48,958 bases of DNA from JAUWMV01 sp964562425 (GCA_964562425.1 CAZLTJ010000005.1:1-48958), one strand, 5' to 3'. Shown: positions 35,392-44,684, counted from the stretch's first letter. The notes: a model not told the origin generated them from the letters alone. Program-made: numbers and translations.

Positions 35392-35991
35392 ATGTCAAAA
35401 ATTAAAGCAATATTGGGATTAGGTAATCCTGGCAGTCAATATCAGAAAAATCGTCATAATTTAGGATATAGAGTTGCGGATGGGTTATTGAAAAAGTATG
35501 GCGGAAAACTCAAAGCAGGGAAAGGCAATTACTATTTTGTACCTGTGAAAATAAGTGGTCATGAAGTTTTTATTTTACGATCCTCTACGCATATGAATAA
35601 TAGTGGTATAGGCACTTTAGATGCAATCGATACATTAAATATACTTCCCGAAGAATTATTAGTTATTTTTGACGATTTTGTATTGCCTTTCGGTTCTATA
35701 AGAATTAAATACATTGGGTCTCATGGTGGACATAATGGTCTCGAATCGATTATATACTATTTGGGAACTGAATCTATTCCAAGAATGCGTATTGGAATAG
35801 GACCTATTTCAACAAATCAAGATGCTGTGAAATTTGTTCTTGGTGATTTTGAGGATAACGAGGAAAAAATGCTTTCAGAAATATTAGATACGGCTTTAGA
35901 AGCTGTTTTCGTTTGTATTACAAGAGGATTAGATAGAGCAATGGAATTGTTTAATAAAAGAATTAATGTTTCAACCGATAACAGTACTTAA
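35392..35991 (+). CDS. pth: Peptidyl-tRNA hydrolase
   Basis: Recycles peptidyl-tRNA by ester hydrolysis. At 199 residues it is a normal length. Catalytic and tRNA-binding residues are present: GLGNPGSQYQKNRHNLGY with the His, HMNNSG, VIFDDFVLPFGSIRIK with the Asp, and GSHGGHNGLESI. Canonical KPxTYMN is RSSTHMN here. It has no ribosome site in its AT-rich leader. It is the head of the pth-hppA-rpsF-rpsR-rplI run, which has hppA inserted where pth is usually next to rpsF. Confidence 0.95.
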   Translation: MSKIKAILGLGNPGSQYQKNRHNLGYRVADGLLKKYGGKLKAGKGNYYFVPVKISGHEVFILRSSTHMNNSGIGTLDAIDTLNILPEELLVIFDDFVLPFGSIRIKYIGSHGGHNGLESIIYYLGTESIPRMRIGIGPISTNQDAVKFVLGDFEDNEEKMLSEILDTALEAVFVCITRGLDRAMELFNKRINVSTDNST

Positions 35992-36005
35992 ACTCGGAGG
36001 TTCTC

Positions 36006-38027
36006 ATGCTTTTTGGGCAATATTTTTGGGTTATTGTGATCGGTGGATTGGGAATATCGGTTGCTCTGGCTATTTTCATGTATGTTATGCGTAGCTCTCC
36101 CGGTGATGAAAAATTACAGAGAATTAAGAACTTAATTCGCAAAGGAGCTATGACTTACCTTCGAAGACAGTATTTTGTCATATTCATTTTTGTAGTTGTT
36201 GTTGCGATTGTTCTTTTCTTTCTTATGGATCAATTCAAATGGGAAACGACCATTGCATTTCTGACTGGTGCAACATGCTCTGTATTCGCTGGTTTTTTTG
36301 GAATGATTGCTGCAACAAGTGCCAACTCGAGGACAACATGGGCAGCTAAAATCGGTGGTCAGGCTAGGGCTCTTAGAATTGCTTTTTTCGGTGGGTCAGT
36401 GATGGGATTGGTGGTTGCCGCAGTGGGACTTTTAGGTCTTGGTATATTTTTCGTCTATTTCGTTAAGACTGTATTATCAGCACGAATTCTTTCTGGTTTT
36501 GCTATGGGAGCAAGTTCAATTGCACTTTTTGCAAGGCTGGGGGGTGGAATTTTTACTAAGAGTGCCGATGTTGGTTCCGATCTTGTTGGTAAAGTAGAAG
36601 AGGGCATTCCAGAGGATGATCCTAGAAATCCAGGAGTTATCGCTGACAATGTGGGAGATAACGTAGGTGATATAGCTGGAATGGGTGCGGATATTTTTGA
36701 GAGTTATGTGGGAGCAATGGTTGCTACTATTTCAATCGCAGCCACTACATCGATGATATATAAAAGTAATCTTGTTGGTCAATACATGGCTTTACCGCTT
36801 GTTATTGCGGCAATTGGACTTATAGCTTCTTGTATTGGAATTATATCGATGAAAATTTTCGAAAGACTTAAAAATCCAAGTAGTGCTCTTAACTTTTCCA
36901 CTTATTTAGCCAGTATACTTCTATTTGTTGGATCATTTTTTGCTATTAGAACTCTCGGTTTACCTATTCAAATATTTTATGCTATGATTATCGGTAACTT
37001 AATTGGTATCGCGATTGCAATGATGGCGGAGTATTACACATCTGGACGTCCTGTTAGATTTATCGCCGAAGCTTCAAAAACCGGAACAGCAACAAACATT
37101 ATTAGTGGTCTTGCGGTGGGTATGGAAAGCGTTGTAGCACCTGTATTAGTTATTGCAGGAGGAATATATTTTTCAAATTTGCTTGTGGGTGTTTATGGTA
37201 TTGGTATTGCTGCTGTGGGTATGTTGGCTACTGTGGGAATTACAATGAGCGTAGATGCATATGGGCCAATTGCAGATAACGCAGGTGGTATTGCCCAGAT
37301 GGCAGGCCTAGAACCAAAAGTTCGAGAAATCACAGATACACTCGATGAAGTTGGAAATACGACTGCTGCCATCGGTAAGGGGTTTGCAATAGGTTCCGCA
37401 GCATTAACAGCTTTTGCTCTTTTTTCAGCATACTCACAAGCAGCAGGACTCAAGTCGATTAATCTTGGACGACCTATTGTTGTTATTGGCATGTTATTAG
37501 GAGGTTTAGTGCCTTATTTGGTTTCCTCTATGACAATAAAAGCTGTTGGTCGAGCAGCTGAAAAAATGGTGGAAGAAATTAGGCGTCAATTCAGAGAAAT
37601 AATAGGATTACTTGAGGGTAAGGCTGAACCAGATGTAGAAAGCTGTGTTGATATTGCGACAAGAGCTGCTCTTAAGGAGATGATTATTCCTGGGATTGTC
37701 GCTGTAATAACTCCTATTGCTGTGGGGTTCATTCTTGGAAAGGAGGCACTTGGTGGCCTTTTAGCAGGATCAACTATTACCGGTGTTATGCTTGCACTGT
37801 TTATGGTCAATGGTGGAGGTGCGTGGGACAATGCAAAGAAATATATTGAGCGTGGTCAGTTAGCTTTGACTGGAAAAAAAGCGGAAGAAGCAAGAAAAGC
37901 AGCAGTAGAAGGGGATACTGTAGGAGATCCTTTAAAGGATGCTGCTGGACCATCGATAAATATCCTTATAAAACTTATGGCTGTAGTTTCTTTAGTTATC
38001 GCACCGATTTTACTCATTTATCATTGA
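36006..38027 (+). CDS. hppA: Membrane-bound ion-pumping pyrophosphatase
   Basis: Couples PPi hydrolysis to pumping H+ or Na+ across the membrane. At 673 residues with about 16 transmembrane segments it is full length. The catalytic loops are complete: DVGSDLVGKVEEGIPEDDPR, NPGVIADNVGDNVGDIAGMG, ADIFESYVG, and the C-terminal GGAWDNAKKYIE and GDTVGDPLKDAAGPS. The selectivity segment GNTTAAIGKGFAIGSAAL has Ala rather than Lys, the mark of the K+-dependent subfamily, to which Na+ pumps belong; the ion cannot be settled here. GGAGG precedes the ATG, 15 bases after pth. Confidence 0.97.
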   Translation: MLFGQYFWVIVIGGLGISVALAIFMYVMRSSPGDEKLQRIKNLIRKGAMTYLRRQYFVIFIFVVVVAIVLFFLMDQFKWETTIAFLTGATCSVFAGFFGMIAATSANSRTTWAAKIGGQARALRIAFFGGSVMGLVVAAVGLLGLGIFFVYFVKTVLSARILSGFAMGASSIALFARLGGGIFTKSADVGSDLVGKVEEGIPEDDPRNPGVIADNVGDNVGDIAGMGADIFESYVGAMVATISIAATTSMIYKSNLVGQYMALPLVIAAIGLIASCIGIISMKIFERLKNPSSALNFSTYLASILLFVGSFFAIRTLGLPIQIFYAMIIGNLIGIAIAMMAEYYTSGRPVRFIAEASKTGTATNIISGLAVGMESVVAPVLVIAGGIYFSNLLVGVYGIGIAAVGMLATVGITMSVDAYGPIADNAGGIAQMAGLEPKVREITDTLDEVGNTTAAIGKGFAIGSAALTAFALFSAYSQAAGLKSINLGRPIVVIGMLLGGLVPYLVSSMTIKAVGRAAEKMVEEIRRQFREIIGLLEGKAEPDVESCVDIATRAALKEMIIPGIVAVITPIAVGFILGKEALGGLLAGSTITGVMLALFMVNGGGAWDNAKKYIERGQLALTGKKAEEARKAAVEGDTVGDPLKDAAGPSINILIKLMAVVSLVIAPILLIYH

Positions 38028-38111
38028 AATATTGCTTGCATATACTTTTTTCAATAATATCTTGGTTATTTGGCAGAAAAGCTAATATAAATTATTAGAA
38101 TCGAGGTGTAT

Positions 38112-38558
38112 ATGGCAGAGAGTCAACTTTACGAATTAACTGTAATTTTTGATAGTCAAGGTGAAGAATCCGATATTCAAAGAGAATTTGATATAGTTCA
38201 GTCGTTAATTGAAAAGCGTTGTAAGGAATTTATTGGACGTTCTGAATGGGGTCAGAGAGATTTTGTTTATCCGATAAAAAAGCGTAAGTCAGGATATTAC
38301 GTTTACTATCTTTTTAGGGCGGGTGTTGAAGCTCCAGGATTAATATCACCTGCATTAAAAATGGATGAAAAAGTTTTAAGACATCTTCTTGTTAAAACCA
38401 AGCCTTCGTCTATAGATTACCTTAATAAACAGACGCAAATTAAGGAACAGATTAAGAAAGATGTTTCAGAGATTGAGGAATCTAAAAGAGATCATGAAAA
38501 AGTTGAGGAGAAAACAACTGAGAATTCAGTATCAATTGTAGATGAACAAATAGAATAA
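38112..38558 (+). CDS. rpsF: Small-subunit ribosomal protein S6
   Basis: Binds 16S rRNA with S18. The core shows YELTVIFDSQ, WGQRDFVYPIKKRKSGYYVYY and a late MDEKVLRHLLVK. The acidic, Lys/Glu-rich tail (after about residue 110) is long but not unusual. The ATG at 38112 is preferred to the GTG six bases earlier, which is part of the GAGGTG ribosome site. It lies upstream of rpsR with no ssb between them. Confidence 0.95.
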   Translation: MAESQLYELTVIFDSQGEESDIQREFDIVQSLIEKRCKEFIGRSEWGQRDFVYPIKKRKSGYYVYYLFRAGVEAPGLISPALKMDEKVLRHLLVKTKPSSIDYLNKQTQIKEQIKKDVSEIEESKRDHEKVEEKTTENSVSIVDEQIE

Positions 38559-38591
38559 AGTTGTAAATAAGATATTTTAGGGAGCACTTAT

Positions 38592-38837
38592 ATGATTAAG
38601 AAAAAGAAAAAGAGAGAACACAGACGACCAAAGCCGTGCCAATTTTGTAAAGATAATACTTTACAAATCAATTACAAGAACTTTAAATTGCTTCGAAGAT
38701 ATATAAATGAACGTGGAAAAATTGTTGCTCGAAGAAATTCAGGTGTTTGTGCACGACATCAGAGACAGTTGGCTCGAGAAATAAAAAGAGCAAGATTTTT
38801 AGCATTAGTCCCATACACAGCATACATATATAGGTAG
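38592..38837 (+). CDS. rpsR: Small-subunit ribosomal protein S18, zinc-motif form
   Basis: An 81-residue S18. The ribosomal core reads YKNFKLLRRYINERGKIVAR and HQRQLAREIKRARFLALVPY. It has a complete CxxC...CxxH set (PCQFCKD and SGVCARH), the zinc-binding form, which suggests no zinc-independent substitute was selected. A GGGAG site precedes the ATG. The gene lies between rpsF and rplI. Confidence 0.97.
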   Translation: MIKKKKKREHRRPKPCQFCKDNTLQINYKNFKLLRRYINERGKIVARRNSGVCARHQRQLAREIKRARFLALVPYTAYIYR

Positions 38838-38844
38838 GTTATCG

Positions 38845-39294
38845 ATGAAAGTAATAATGACTCAGCATCATCCTCAGTTGGGCAATCCCGGTGATGTAGT
38901 AAATGTAAAGGATGGATTTGCGCGAAATTTTCTTATACCTCGGAAATATGCTATTATTGCCACACCGGGAAATCTTCGTCAAGTAGAAATGATTAAACAA
39001 CGTCAGCTTACCTTGGAGGAGAAACACAAGGAAAAGCTGCGTTATATCTCAGAAAAAATAGCAAGAATTTCTGTGGATCTGGTTGTGGAGGTTGATGAAG
39101 AAGATAGGCTTTTTGGAACAGTATCCCCGGCACAGATTGCGGAAGCGTTAGAAAAGCAAGGATACTCTATTTCCAAAAAGCAAATTATAATTAGTGATCC
39201 TATAGACAGTCTTGGCGTGTATAATGTTAGAGTGCAACTTCATCCAGATATTGAGTCCAAGATCAGAGTTTGGGTTCTTAAACGTGAAAAATAG
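38845..39294 (+). CDS. rplI: Large-subunit ribosomal protein L9
   Basis: A 149-residue L9 of the usual length, with the N-terminal rRNA-binding fold (GNPGDVVNVKDGFARNFLIP), the central helix and the C-terminal domain (DEEDRLFGTVSPAQIAEAL). It follows rpsR by 7 bases and is the last gene before a terminator. Confidence 0.97.
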   Translation: MKVIMTQHHPQLGNPGDVVNVKDGFARNFLIPRKYAIIATPGNLRQVEMIKQRQLTLEEKHKEKLRYISEKIARISVDLVVEVDEEDRLFGTVSPAQIAEALEKQGYSISKKQIIISDPIDSLGVYNVRVQLHPDIESKIRVWVLKREK

Positions 39295-39335
39295 CAAAAA
39301 GTTATTCACAAAGTGAGTTTCTCAAAATTTATTCT

Positions 39336-39366
39336 AAGGGTTGGGTAACTAACCCTTTTTGTTTTT
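39336..39366 (+). terminator. Intrinsic terminator after rplI
   Basis: AAGGGTT (39336-39342) pairs with AACCCTT (39351-39357) and is followed by TTTGTTTTT, 42 bases after the rplI stop. Confidence 0.85.
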
Positions 39367-39429
39367 CATGAAGAGTATATATAATTACTCTGTGTAAAAT
39401 CTAATTTCAAAATGAAAAGGATTGATTTT

Positions 39430-40119
39430 ATGTGGACAGTGTTCTTTAGATTGCTTGCAGCGCATTTATTTTCCGATTTTCCACTTAGACATTTTGAGAA
39501 GATCGAGCAGTTGCCTTCAATAAGAAGGATTTTAGTCCACGGGCTATTTATTTTCCTTACAAGTACTTTTGCAATTGGTTCAGCGGTTATTTATAGAATA
39601 GAACTATTAGGAATGATCGGTATTAATACTGCTATACACATTTTAGTTGACTTCTTTTTTATTTCTCGGCACTTCAGGAATATTCGAAATGAAATTCTAA
39701 GCAATTTTATATATCATATAATAACAATTGTGGCTATTTTTGGGCTTTCATATTGGTTTACAGTGGGATACAGTTATGGAAACTTATTGCCATTTATTAT
39801 TTTTAGCCTTGCGATAATTTCTCTTTGGGTAAATCCGCATATTTTATTTATTATTCGAAAGATTAGAGATGAAGCAAGTTCAATAGGAATTTTTCACGAG
39901 CCTTGGGCAAAATGGGCTCTTTTGGAACGTGCGCTTCTTTTCATGGGATTTTCGGTTAAAAACGTTGTACTTTGCATAATAGGTATTTTGATTGCAATAA
40001 TTATAAGAGTATTGCTTTTACTTAATGAAGAAAATGTTCCGGTTCCTATTGTAGAATGGTTAGTTGTTATCGCTGCAGCGTTTTTAGGAAGATATTTTAT
40101 GTATGGAGTGATATTGTAG
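39430..40119 (+). CDS. DUF3307-like membrane protein
   Basis: About 229 residues with roughly six transmembrane segments. The N-terminus RLLAAHLFSDFPLRHFEKIE followed by a later VHGLFIF resembles DUF3307 (an His-Leu-x-x-Asp-Phe signature and a following His), a family of unknown function. The ATG at 39430 has AAGGA nine bases upstream; an in-frame ATG at 39412 lacks one and is less likely. It starts the 39-45 kb gene run and is followed by the bifunctional nuclease after 10 bases. Confidence 0.68.
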   Translation: MWTVFFRLLAAHLFSDFPLRHFEKIEQLPSIRRILVHGLFIFLTSTFAIGSAVIYRIELLGMIGINTAIHILVDFFFISRHFRNIRNEILSNFIYHIITIVAIFGLSYWFTVGYSYGNLLPFIIFSLAIISLWVNPHILFIIRKIRDEASSIGIFHEPWAKWALLERALLFMGFSVKNVVLCIIGILIAIIIRVLLLLNEENVPVPIVEWLVVIAAAFLGRYFMYGVIL

Positions 40120-40129
40120 GTGATATTGA

Positions 40130-40600
40130 ATGATAAAAGGTGAATTAGCGTATTTAGCATTAGACCATAAAAGCGGCACTTTCGCAATGGTTATCCGACG
40201 ATTAGATAACGGGTTGGTTCTTCCTGTTTGGATCGGACATCCTGAAGCTTATGCCATTGCATTAGGGATGATGGATATTAAAATGCCACGACCTTTGGCA
40301 CATGATTTATTGTCTAATGTTATAGCTGCAATGGGAGGAAAGGTTACTAGAATAATAATTTCAGGACTGCGAGTCGACACTTATTTTGCTCTAATTCATA
40401 TTCAAGGACATGACTCTGAAAACTATGTTATAGATGCTCGTCCTAGTGATTCTATTGCTTTAGCATTACGCACTAATGCTGAAATTTTGCTTTCTGAAGA
40501 AATGACATTCTATAATTTGGAAAATCCTGTTTCATCCATGGAAGTGGAATTGAAGAAAATTCTATCAAAGGTTGAACCGGAGGAACTTCTTGCCTTTTAG
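40130..40600 (+). CDS. Bifunctional nuclease family protein (DUF151)
   Basis: A 156-residue DUF151 protein, a family described as dual DNase/RNase. Characteristic runs: LVLPVWIGHPEAYAIALGM, PRPLAHDLL, ARPSDSIALALRTNAEIL. The TAGGTGAT site and short gaps on both sides suggest co-translation with its neighbours. Activity is known for only a few members of the family. Confidence 0.92.
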   Translation: MIKGELAYLALDHKSGTFAMVIRRLDNGLVLPVWIGHPEAYAIALGMMDIKMPRPLAHDLLSNVIAAMGGKVTRIIISGLRVDTYFALIHIQGHDSENYVIDARPSDSIALALRTNAEILLSEEMTFYNLENPVSSMEVELKKILSKVEPEELLAF

Positions 40601-40615
40601 CATATAGGTGGGATA

Positions 40616-41125
40616 ATGATCAGGAAACATCATGGCATAATCCCCAGCATACACAGTGATGCATTTATTGCAGAATCAGCTGTGCTTATTGGTGATGTGA
40701 CTGTTGGGAAGGACTCAAGTATATGGTTTGGTGTGGTTCTTAGAGGGGATATAAATTACATTAAAATAGGCGAAAGAACCAGCATTCAAGATAATACTGT
40801 TGTACACGTGGATAGTCATTTGCCAGTTGATATCGGAGATGATGTAACAATAGGACACGGTGCAATCATACACGGTTGTACAATAGAGAATGCAGTACTT
40901 ATTGGTATGGGAGCAATAATTCTAGACGGAGCAAAAATTTGTTCGGGGTCGATTGTTGCAGCTGGTGCGGTTGTTAGAGAGGGTGAGAAAGTTCCACCTA
41001 AAACTTTAGTTGCTGGGATTCCGGCAGTACCCAAGAAAAAACTGGGTGAGGAAGTTATTAAAAAAATTTTTAAGCATGCAGCGAAATATGCAGATTACGC
41101 AAAAACATTTATTTCAGAAGAATAG
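40616..41125 (+). CDS. Gamma-carbonic-anhydrase-like hexapeptide-repeat protein
   Basis: A 169-residue left-handed beta-helix protein of the gamma-carbonic anhydrase/YrdA/PaaY type. It carries SSIWFGVVLRGD, TVVHVDSH, and the GHGAIIHGC and IGMGAIIL segments. The His pattern (VHVD, GHG, IHG) matches zinc-binding positions of the family. Activity as carbonic anhydrase is uncertain, as many relatives are inactive. It is in the 39-45 kb run after the nuclease. Confidence 0.88.
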   Translation: MIRKHHGIIPSIHSDAFIAESAVLIGDVTVGKDSSIWFGVVLRGDINYIKIGERTSIQDNTVVHVDSHLPVDIGDDVTIGHGAIIHGCTIENAVLIGMGAIILDGAKICSGSIVAAGAVVREGEKVPPKTLVAGIPAVPKKKLGEEVIKKIFKHAAKYADYAKTFISEE

Positions 41126-41146
41126 TTTAGGAGTTTGTAGCATAAT

Positions 41147-42934
41147 ATGAATAAAGTATACATGATAATACTGCTATTAATGAGCCTAATATTTGCACAG
41201 CACAAAGTTCATGAACAAAATTATAAGCAAGGAGAGAAGTATTACCAGAACGCTCAATATAGAGATGCTCTTGCTCACTTTTCTCAAGTATTCAATAAAT
41301 CTGGAGACCGCGATCTTAGAGCAAAAGCTATATATATGAAGGCAATTTCAGAATATAAGCTCCGAGAATATGAGAGGTCTGCATCTGATTTAGCTGATTT
41401 CATAAAGATTTTTTCAGATCATCCACTTATCTATCGAGCTTCAATTTATTTGGGAAATTGTAAATATTATTCCGGTAATTACTTTCAAAGTGCACAGGCG
41501 TATTCATTTGCAGTGCTTTCTCAAAACAGTAGGGAGAAACATATTGCCAAGAGAGCTCTTTCCGATCTTTTGAATGGATATTTACCAACAAATCTTTTCC
41601 CTTCGTTGTTGGATTTGGTACAACACTCGGTTGAGGGAATAGTGGCTGTTGCATGGCTAGAGCGGCTTCAATTCGATGAAGATTATGCTGTTGCTCTTCG
41701 TGAAGGGAAAAAATTATTGCAAAGAGGTTACAGTAACGAAGATAAAAGAAAGCTTAGATTAGAACTCGATAAGATAGAAAATTATCTTAAGAGTAATCTA
41801 GTCGTTGCAATACTTGTTCCTAAATTCGGTGAATTCAAGAAATACGGAAGCGAAATTCTTAATGGTGTATCACTGGCATTCAGTGAATATTCAGGATCAT
41901 CTATCAAACTTAAAGTGATAGATACTGGAGGAGATGCTTTGTCAGCCGCTATCGCTATGAATGATTTATTACGCTCAACGACACCTTTATGTATAATCGG
42001 ACCTATCAGAAGCAACGAAACAGCTGCAACTGGTGCAATCTCAGGTACATTTAAAGTTCCTTTAATTACTCCGACAGCTTCGCAGAATGGTATCGCTGAG
42101 CTTTCTCCTTATGTTTTCCAATTAATGGTGAGTCCTGAGAATAGTTCTGCATTATTGGGTGCAATTGAGAGAGAAGGAATGGATACTTTTTCGATTCTTG
42201 CACCAGACGATAAATTAGGTCGTCAATGTGCTATTGCTTTCGAAAAATCTGTTAAACAAAAAGGTGGAATTATTCTTGCATATGAATTTTATGATCAAAA
42301 TACAATGGATTTCTCACAAATTTTGCGCGATATGAAAGAGCCTGTATTAAGAAAATACGACACACAAATCGGAAGAAAATCTAGTCGTGACGATAGGTTC
42401 TATAAATGTAAGCCAAATGCCGATCCTCCTGACTGTGTGTTGAAAGAGAGAAAGGATTGGACTGTTCATATAGATGGTTTCTTTTTACCAGCATATTCGG
42501 AGGAAATTGAAACAATTCTGCCGCAGATCCCGTTTGTATATTTAAAAACCAAGATATTAGGAACCAATGGCTGGGTTATTAATAGCTTAAAAAATAACAA
42601 AAAAATTAGAAAATATTTAGATAGCACAATTGTTATTCCAGACGATTTTTACATAGATAGAGAAAACTCGATGTGGAAAAAATTTGAAAAGGATTATTTT
42701 AGTAAATATCGCCAAAAACCTTCACGAGTTGCAGCTCTTGGCTATGATGCAGCAATGCTTGTTATTAATGGGATAAAAAATAATGCTGTGACGCAAGAAC
42801 TTATGAAAGATTACCTTTCTGGTATTTATGATTATCGTGGTCCCTCAGGTCCCGTTTGCTTTAATGAGAACGGTGCTAATACGAAATCTATAATCTTGCA
42901 GTTTATTAATGGAAAACTGATAAGGATCAAATGA
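41147..42934 (+). CDS. Exported TPR plus periplasmic binding protein fusion (LpoA-like architecture)
   Basis: A 595-residue exported protein. After a signal peptide (cleaved near residue 17, LMSLIFAQ) come TPR-like helices (about 25-140: YKQGEKYYQNAQYRDALAHF, IYLGNCKYYSGNYFQSAQAY). From about 215 there is a type I periplasmic binding fold: VVAILVPKFGEFKKYGSEIL, LCIIGPIRSNETAA, PLITPTASQNGIAEL, SILAPDDKLGR. A Cys-bearing insert (YKCKPNADPPDC) lies in the second lobe. TPR plus binding-fold is the design of LpoA, the activator of a penicillin-binding protein, but amino-acid sensing is equally possible. It lacks a lipobox. Its stop overlaps the truB ATG (ATGA). Confidence 0.8.
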   Translation: MNKVYMIILLLMSLIFAQHKVHEQNYKQGEKYYQNAQYRDALAHFSQVFNKSGDRDLRAKAIYMKAISEYKLREYERSASDLADFIKIFSDHPLIYRASIYLGNCKYYSGNYFQSAQAYSFAVLSQNSREKHIAKRALSDLLNGYLPTNLFPSLLDLVQHSVEGIVAVAWLERLQFDEDYAVALREGKKLLQRGYSNEDKRKLRLELDKIENYLKSNLVVAILVPKFGEFKKYGSEILNGVSLAFSEYSGSSIKLKVIDTGGDALSAAIAMNDLLRSTTPLCIIGPIRSNETAATGAISGTFKVPLITPTASQNGIAELSPYVFQLMVSPENSSALLGAIEREGMDTFSILAPDDKLGRQCAIAFEKSVKQKGGIILAYEFYDQNTMDFSQILRDMKEPVLRKYDTQIGRKSSRDDRFYKCKPNADPPDCVLKERKDWTVHIDGFFLPAYSEEIETILPQIPFVYLKTKILGTNGWVINSLKNNKKIRKYLDSTIVIPDDFYIDRENSMWKKFEKDYFSKYRQKPSRVAALGYDAAMLVINGIKNNAVTQELMKDYLSGIYDYRGPSGPVCFNENGANTKSIILQFINGKLIRIK

Positions 42935-43830
42935 TAATGGAGAAAGATACGGAGATTAACGGTGGTTTTTTTGTCAATAAGCCAAAGAGTTTAACTTCCC
43001 GTAAAGTCGACAATATCATTAGCAAAGCAATTAATATCAAACGAGTTGGGCATATTGGAACGCTTGACCCACTTGCTGAAGGAATTCTACCCGTATTAAT
43101 TGGAAAGGCAACAAAACTGTCTCGTTTTGTCGATAGTGGAATTAAAGCATATCGAGTGGAAATAATCCTTGGAATAGCAACTGATACCGATGATGCGACA
43201 GGAGAAGTAATATCAGTTAAATCTGTAAAAGCAAATTCCAATGAGGTTTTATCTGCATTGCAAAAGTTTGAAGGAAAAATTGATCAAGTACCACCTAAGT
43301 ATTCAGCGAAAAAACGAAATGGTATCCCATATTACAGATTAGCCCGAAAAGGTTTCGAATTTGAAATTAAGGCAAGCAATGTGCAAATATTCTCTATAGC
43401 AAATGTCGAGATAGACTTGCCTAAAGTTAGATTTGATGTTGAATGCAGTACAGGAACATATATGCGAGCTATTGCTCGAGATTTGGGTTCTATTATAGGC
43501 TGTGGCGGACATCTTAGCGGTTTAGTTAGAACTAGAGTTGGACCTCATACATTACAAAAAGCTACGAATCTTGATGTAATTATTGATTCTATTAAATCAG
43601 AAACACCCAGAAAATATTTAGTTTGTCTTGCTGATCTCATACCACATATCCCGCGGATTAGAATTAAGGATCTTGAGATCTGGCAGGTCGTTCACGGTCA
43701 AATTATCCAGAACTTAGGCTCACAGTTTTGTAACTCCGAAATATTTGCCTTAACCGATTCTAATGATAATGTTATAGCTGTTGCAGAGAAAGAATCTAGT
43801 TCATATAAATATTTGCGAGTGCTTGATTGA
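42931..43830 (+). CDS. truB: tRNA pseudouridine-55 synthase
   Basis: Converts U55 to pseudouridine in the T-arm. At 299 residues it is standard. Motifs: FFVNKPKSLTSRKV, the catalytic Asp in HIGTLDPLAEGILPV, KVDQ-like KIDQVPPKYSAKK, RFDVECSTGTYMRAIARDLG and SGLVRTRVGPH, with a C-terminal PUA-type region. Its ATG overlaps the stop of the upstream gene by four bases (ATGA), so translation is coupled. An in-frame ATG six bases later is also possible. RbfA and IF2, its usual neighbours, are not present. Confidence 0.95.
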   Translation: MIMEKDTEINGGFFVNKPKSLTSRKVDNIISKAINIKRVGHIGTLDPLAEGILPVLIGKATKLSRFVDSGIKAYRVEIILGIATDTDDATGEVISVKSVKANSNEVLSALQKFEGKIDQVPPKYSAKKRNGIPYYRLARKGFEFEIKASNVQIFSIANVEIDLPKVRFDVECSTGTYMRAIARDLGSIIGCGGHLSGLVRTRVGPHTLQKATNLDVIIDSIKSETPRKYLVCLADLIPHIPRIRIKDLEIWQVVHGQIIQNLGSQFCNSEIFALTDSNDNVIAVAEKESSSYKYLRVLD

Positions 43831-43841
43831 TTGGAGGTTTG

Positions 43842-44684
43842 ATGATTGAGAATGATAAAAGCGAAAGTAGAATTTTTCACAATGAAGATGATGATATCTG
43901 CACAGCTTTTATGCGGTTGTATAAGGTTATAAAAAGGCTTAGAGCACCTGATGGTTGCCCATGGGATCGTGAGCAAACGCATAAATCTCTTAGACCATAT
44001 ATTATCGAAGAAGTTTATGAATTCCTTGAAGGTGTCGACAATGATGATTTTGAAATAATGAAGGAAGAATTAGGAGATGTATTGCTTCAAGTGCTTTTAC
44101 ATGCAGAAATTGCAAGGGAATCGGGAAGGTTTAAACTCCTTGACACTCTTAATACAATAACAGAAAAACTTATTAGACGTCACCCGCACGTTTTTAACGA
44201 TACTAATGTTAAAAACTCGGAAGAGGTTTTAAGAAACTGGGAGATTATAAAAAAAGAGGAACGGTTGAGGAATAAAAATAACTATAATGAAAATAATTCT
44301 TTATTAACCGGTATTCCGCAAAGTATGCCAGCTCTTTTGGTTGCACAGCGAATGCAGGAAAAAGCAGCTCGAATTGGTTTTGATTGGGGGAATATCGTTG
44401 ATGTATGGAACAAGGTTAAGGAGGAAATTTCGGAGTTAGAGAAATTACTCGATTCCAAGAATATTGACCGAATTGAGGACGAACTTGGAGATGCATTTTT
44501 TGCGTTAACAAATCTTGCCCGATTTTTCAATCTTCATTCTGAAATGGCTCTAAGGAGAACGAACTATAAATTTTATAAAAGGTTTACTTACGTTGAACGT
44601 AAAATTGATGAAGAAAAAATTGAAAATCCTACATTAGAACAAATGGATGTTTTCTGGGATGAAGCTAAGAATTTAGGAATGTGA
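43842..44684 (+). CDS. mazG: Nucleoside triphosphate pyrophosphohydrolase MazG
   Basis: Hydrolyses NTPs to NMP and PPi for nucleotide-pool cleaning or ppGpp-related control. About 280 residues with two MazG domains: LRAPDGCPWDREQTHKSLRP, the metal set EEVYEFLE and KEELGDVLLQVLLHAE, then the second domain with EISELEKLLDS and DRIEDELGDAFFALTNLARF. The ATG at 43842 is chosen because GGAGG lies four bases upstream; a TTG 15 bases earlier overlaps truB. It is the last gene before the RNase P RNA. Confidence 0.93.
   Translation: MIENDKSESRIFHNEDDDICTAFMRLYKVIKRLRAPDGCPWDREQTHKSLRPYIIEEVYEFLEGVDNDDFEIMKEELGDVLLQVLLHAEIARESGRFKLLDTLNTITEKLIRRHPHVFNDTNVKNSEEVLRNWEIIKKEERLRNKNNYNENNSLLTGIPQSMPALLVAQRMQEKAARIGFDWGNIVDVWNKVKEEISELEKLLDSKNIDRIEDELGDAFFALTNLARFFNLHSEMALRRTNYKFYKRFTYVERKIDEEKIENPTLEQMDVFWDEAKNLGM

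Noticed and set aside
39412..39430. Upstream in-frame ATG of the DUF3307-like gene
   Set aside because: It has no ribosome site, whereas the ATG at 39430 has AAGGA at good spacing.
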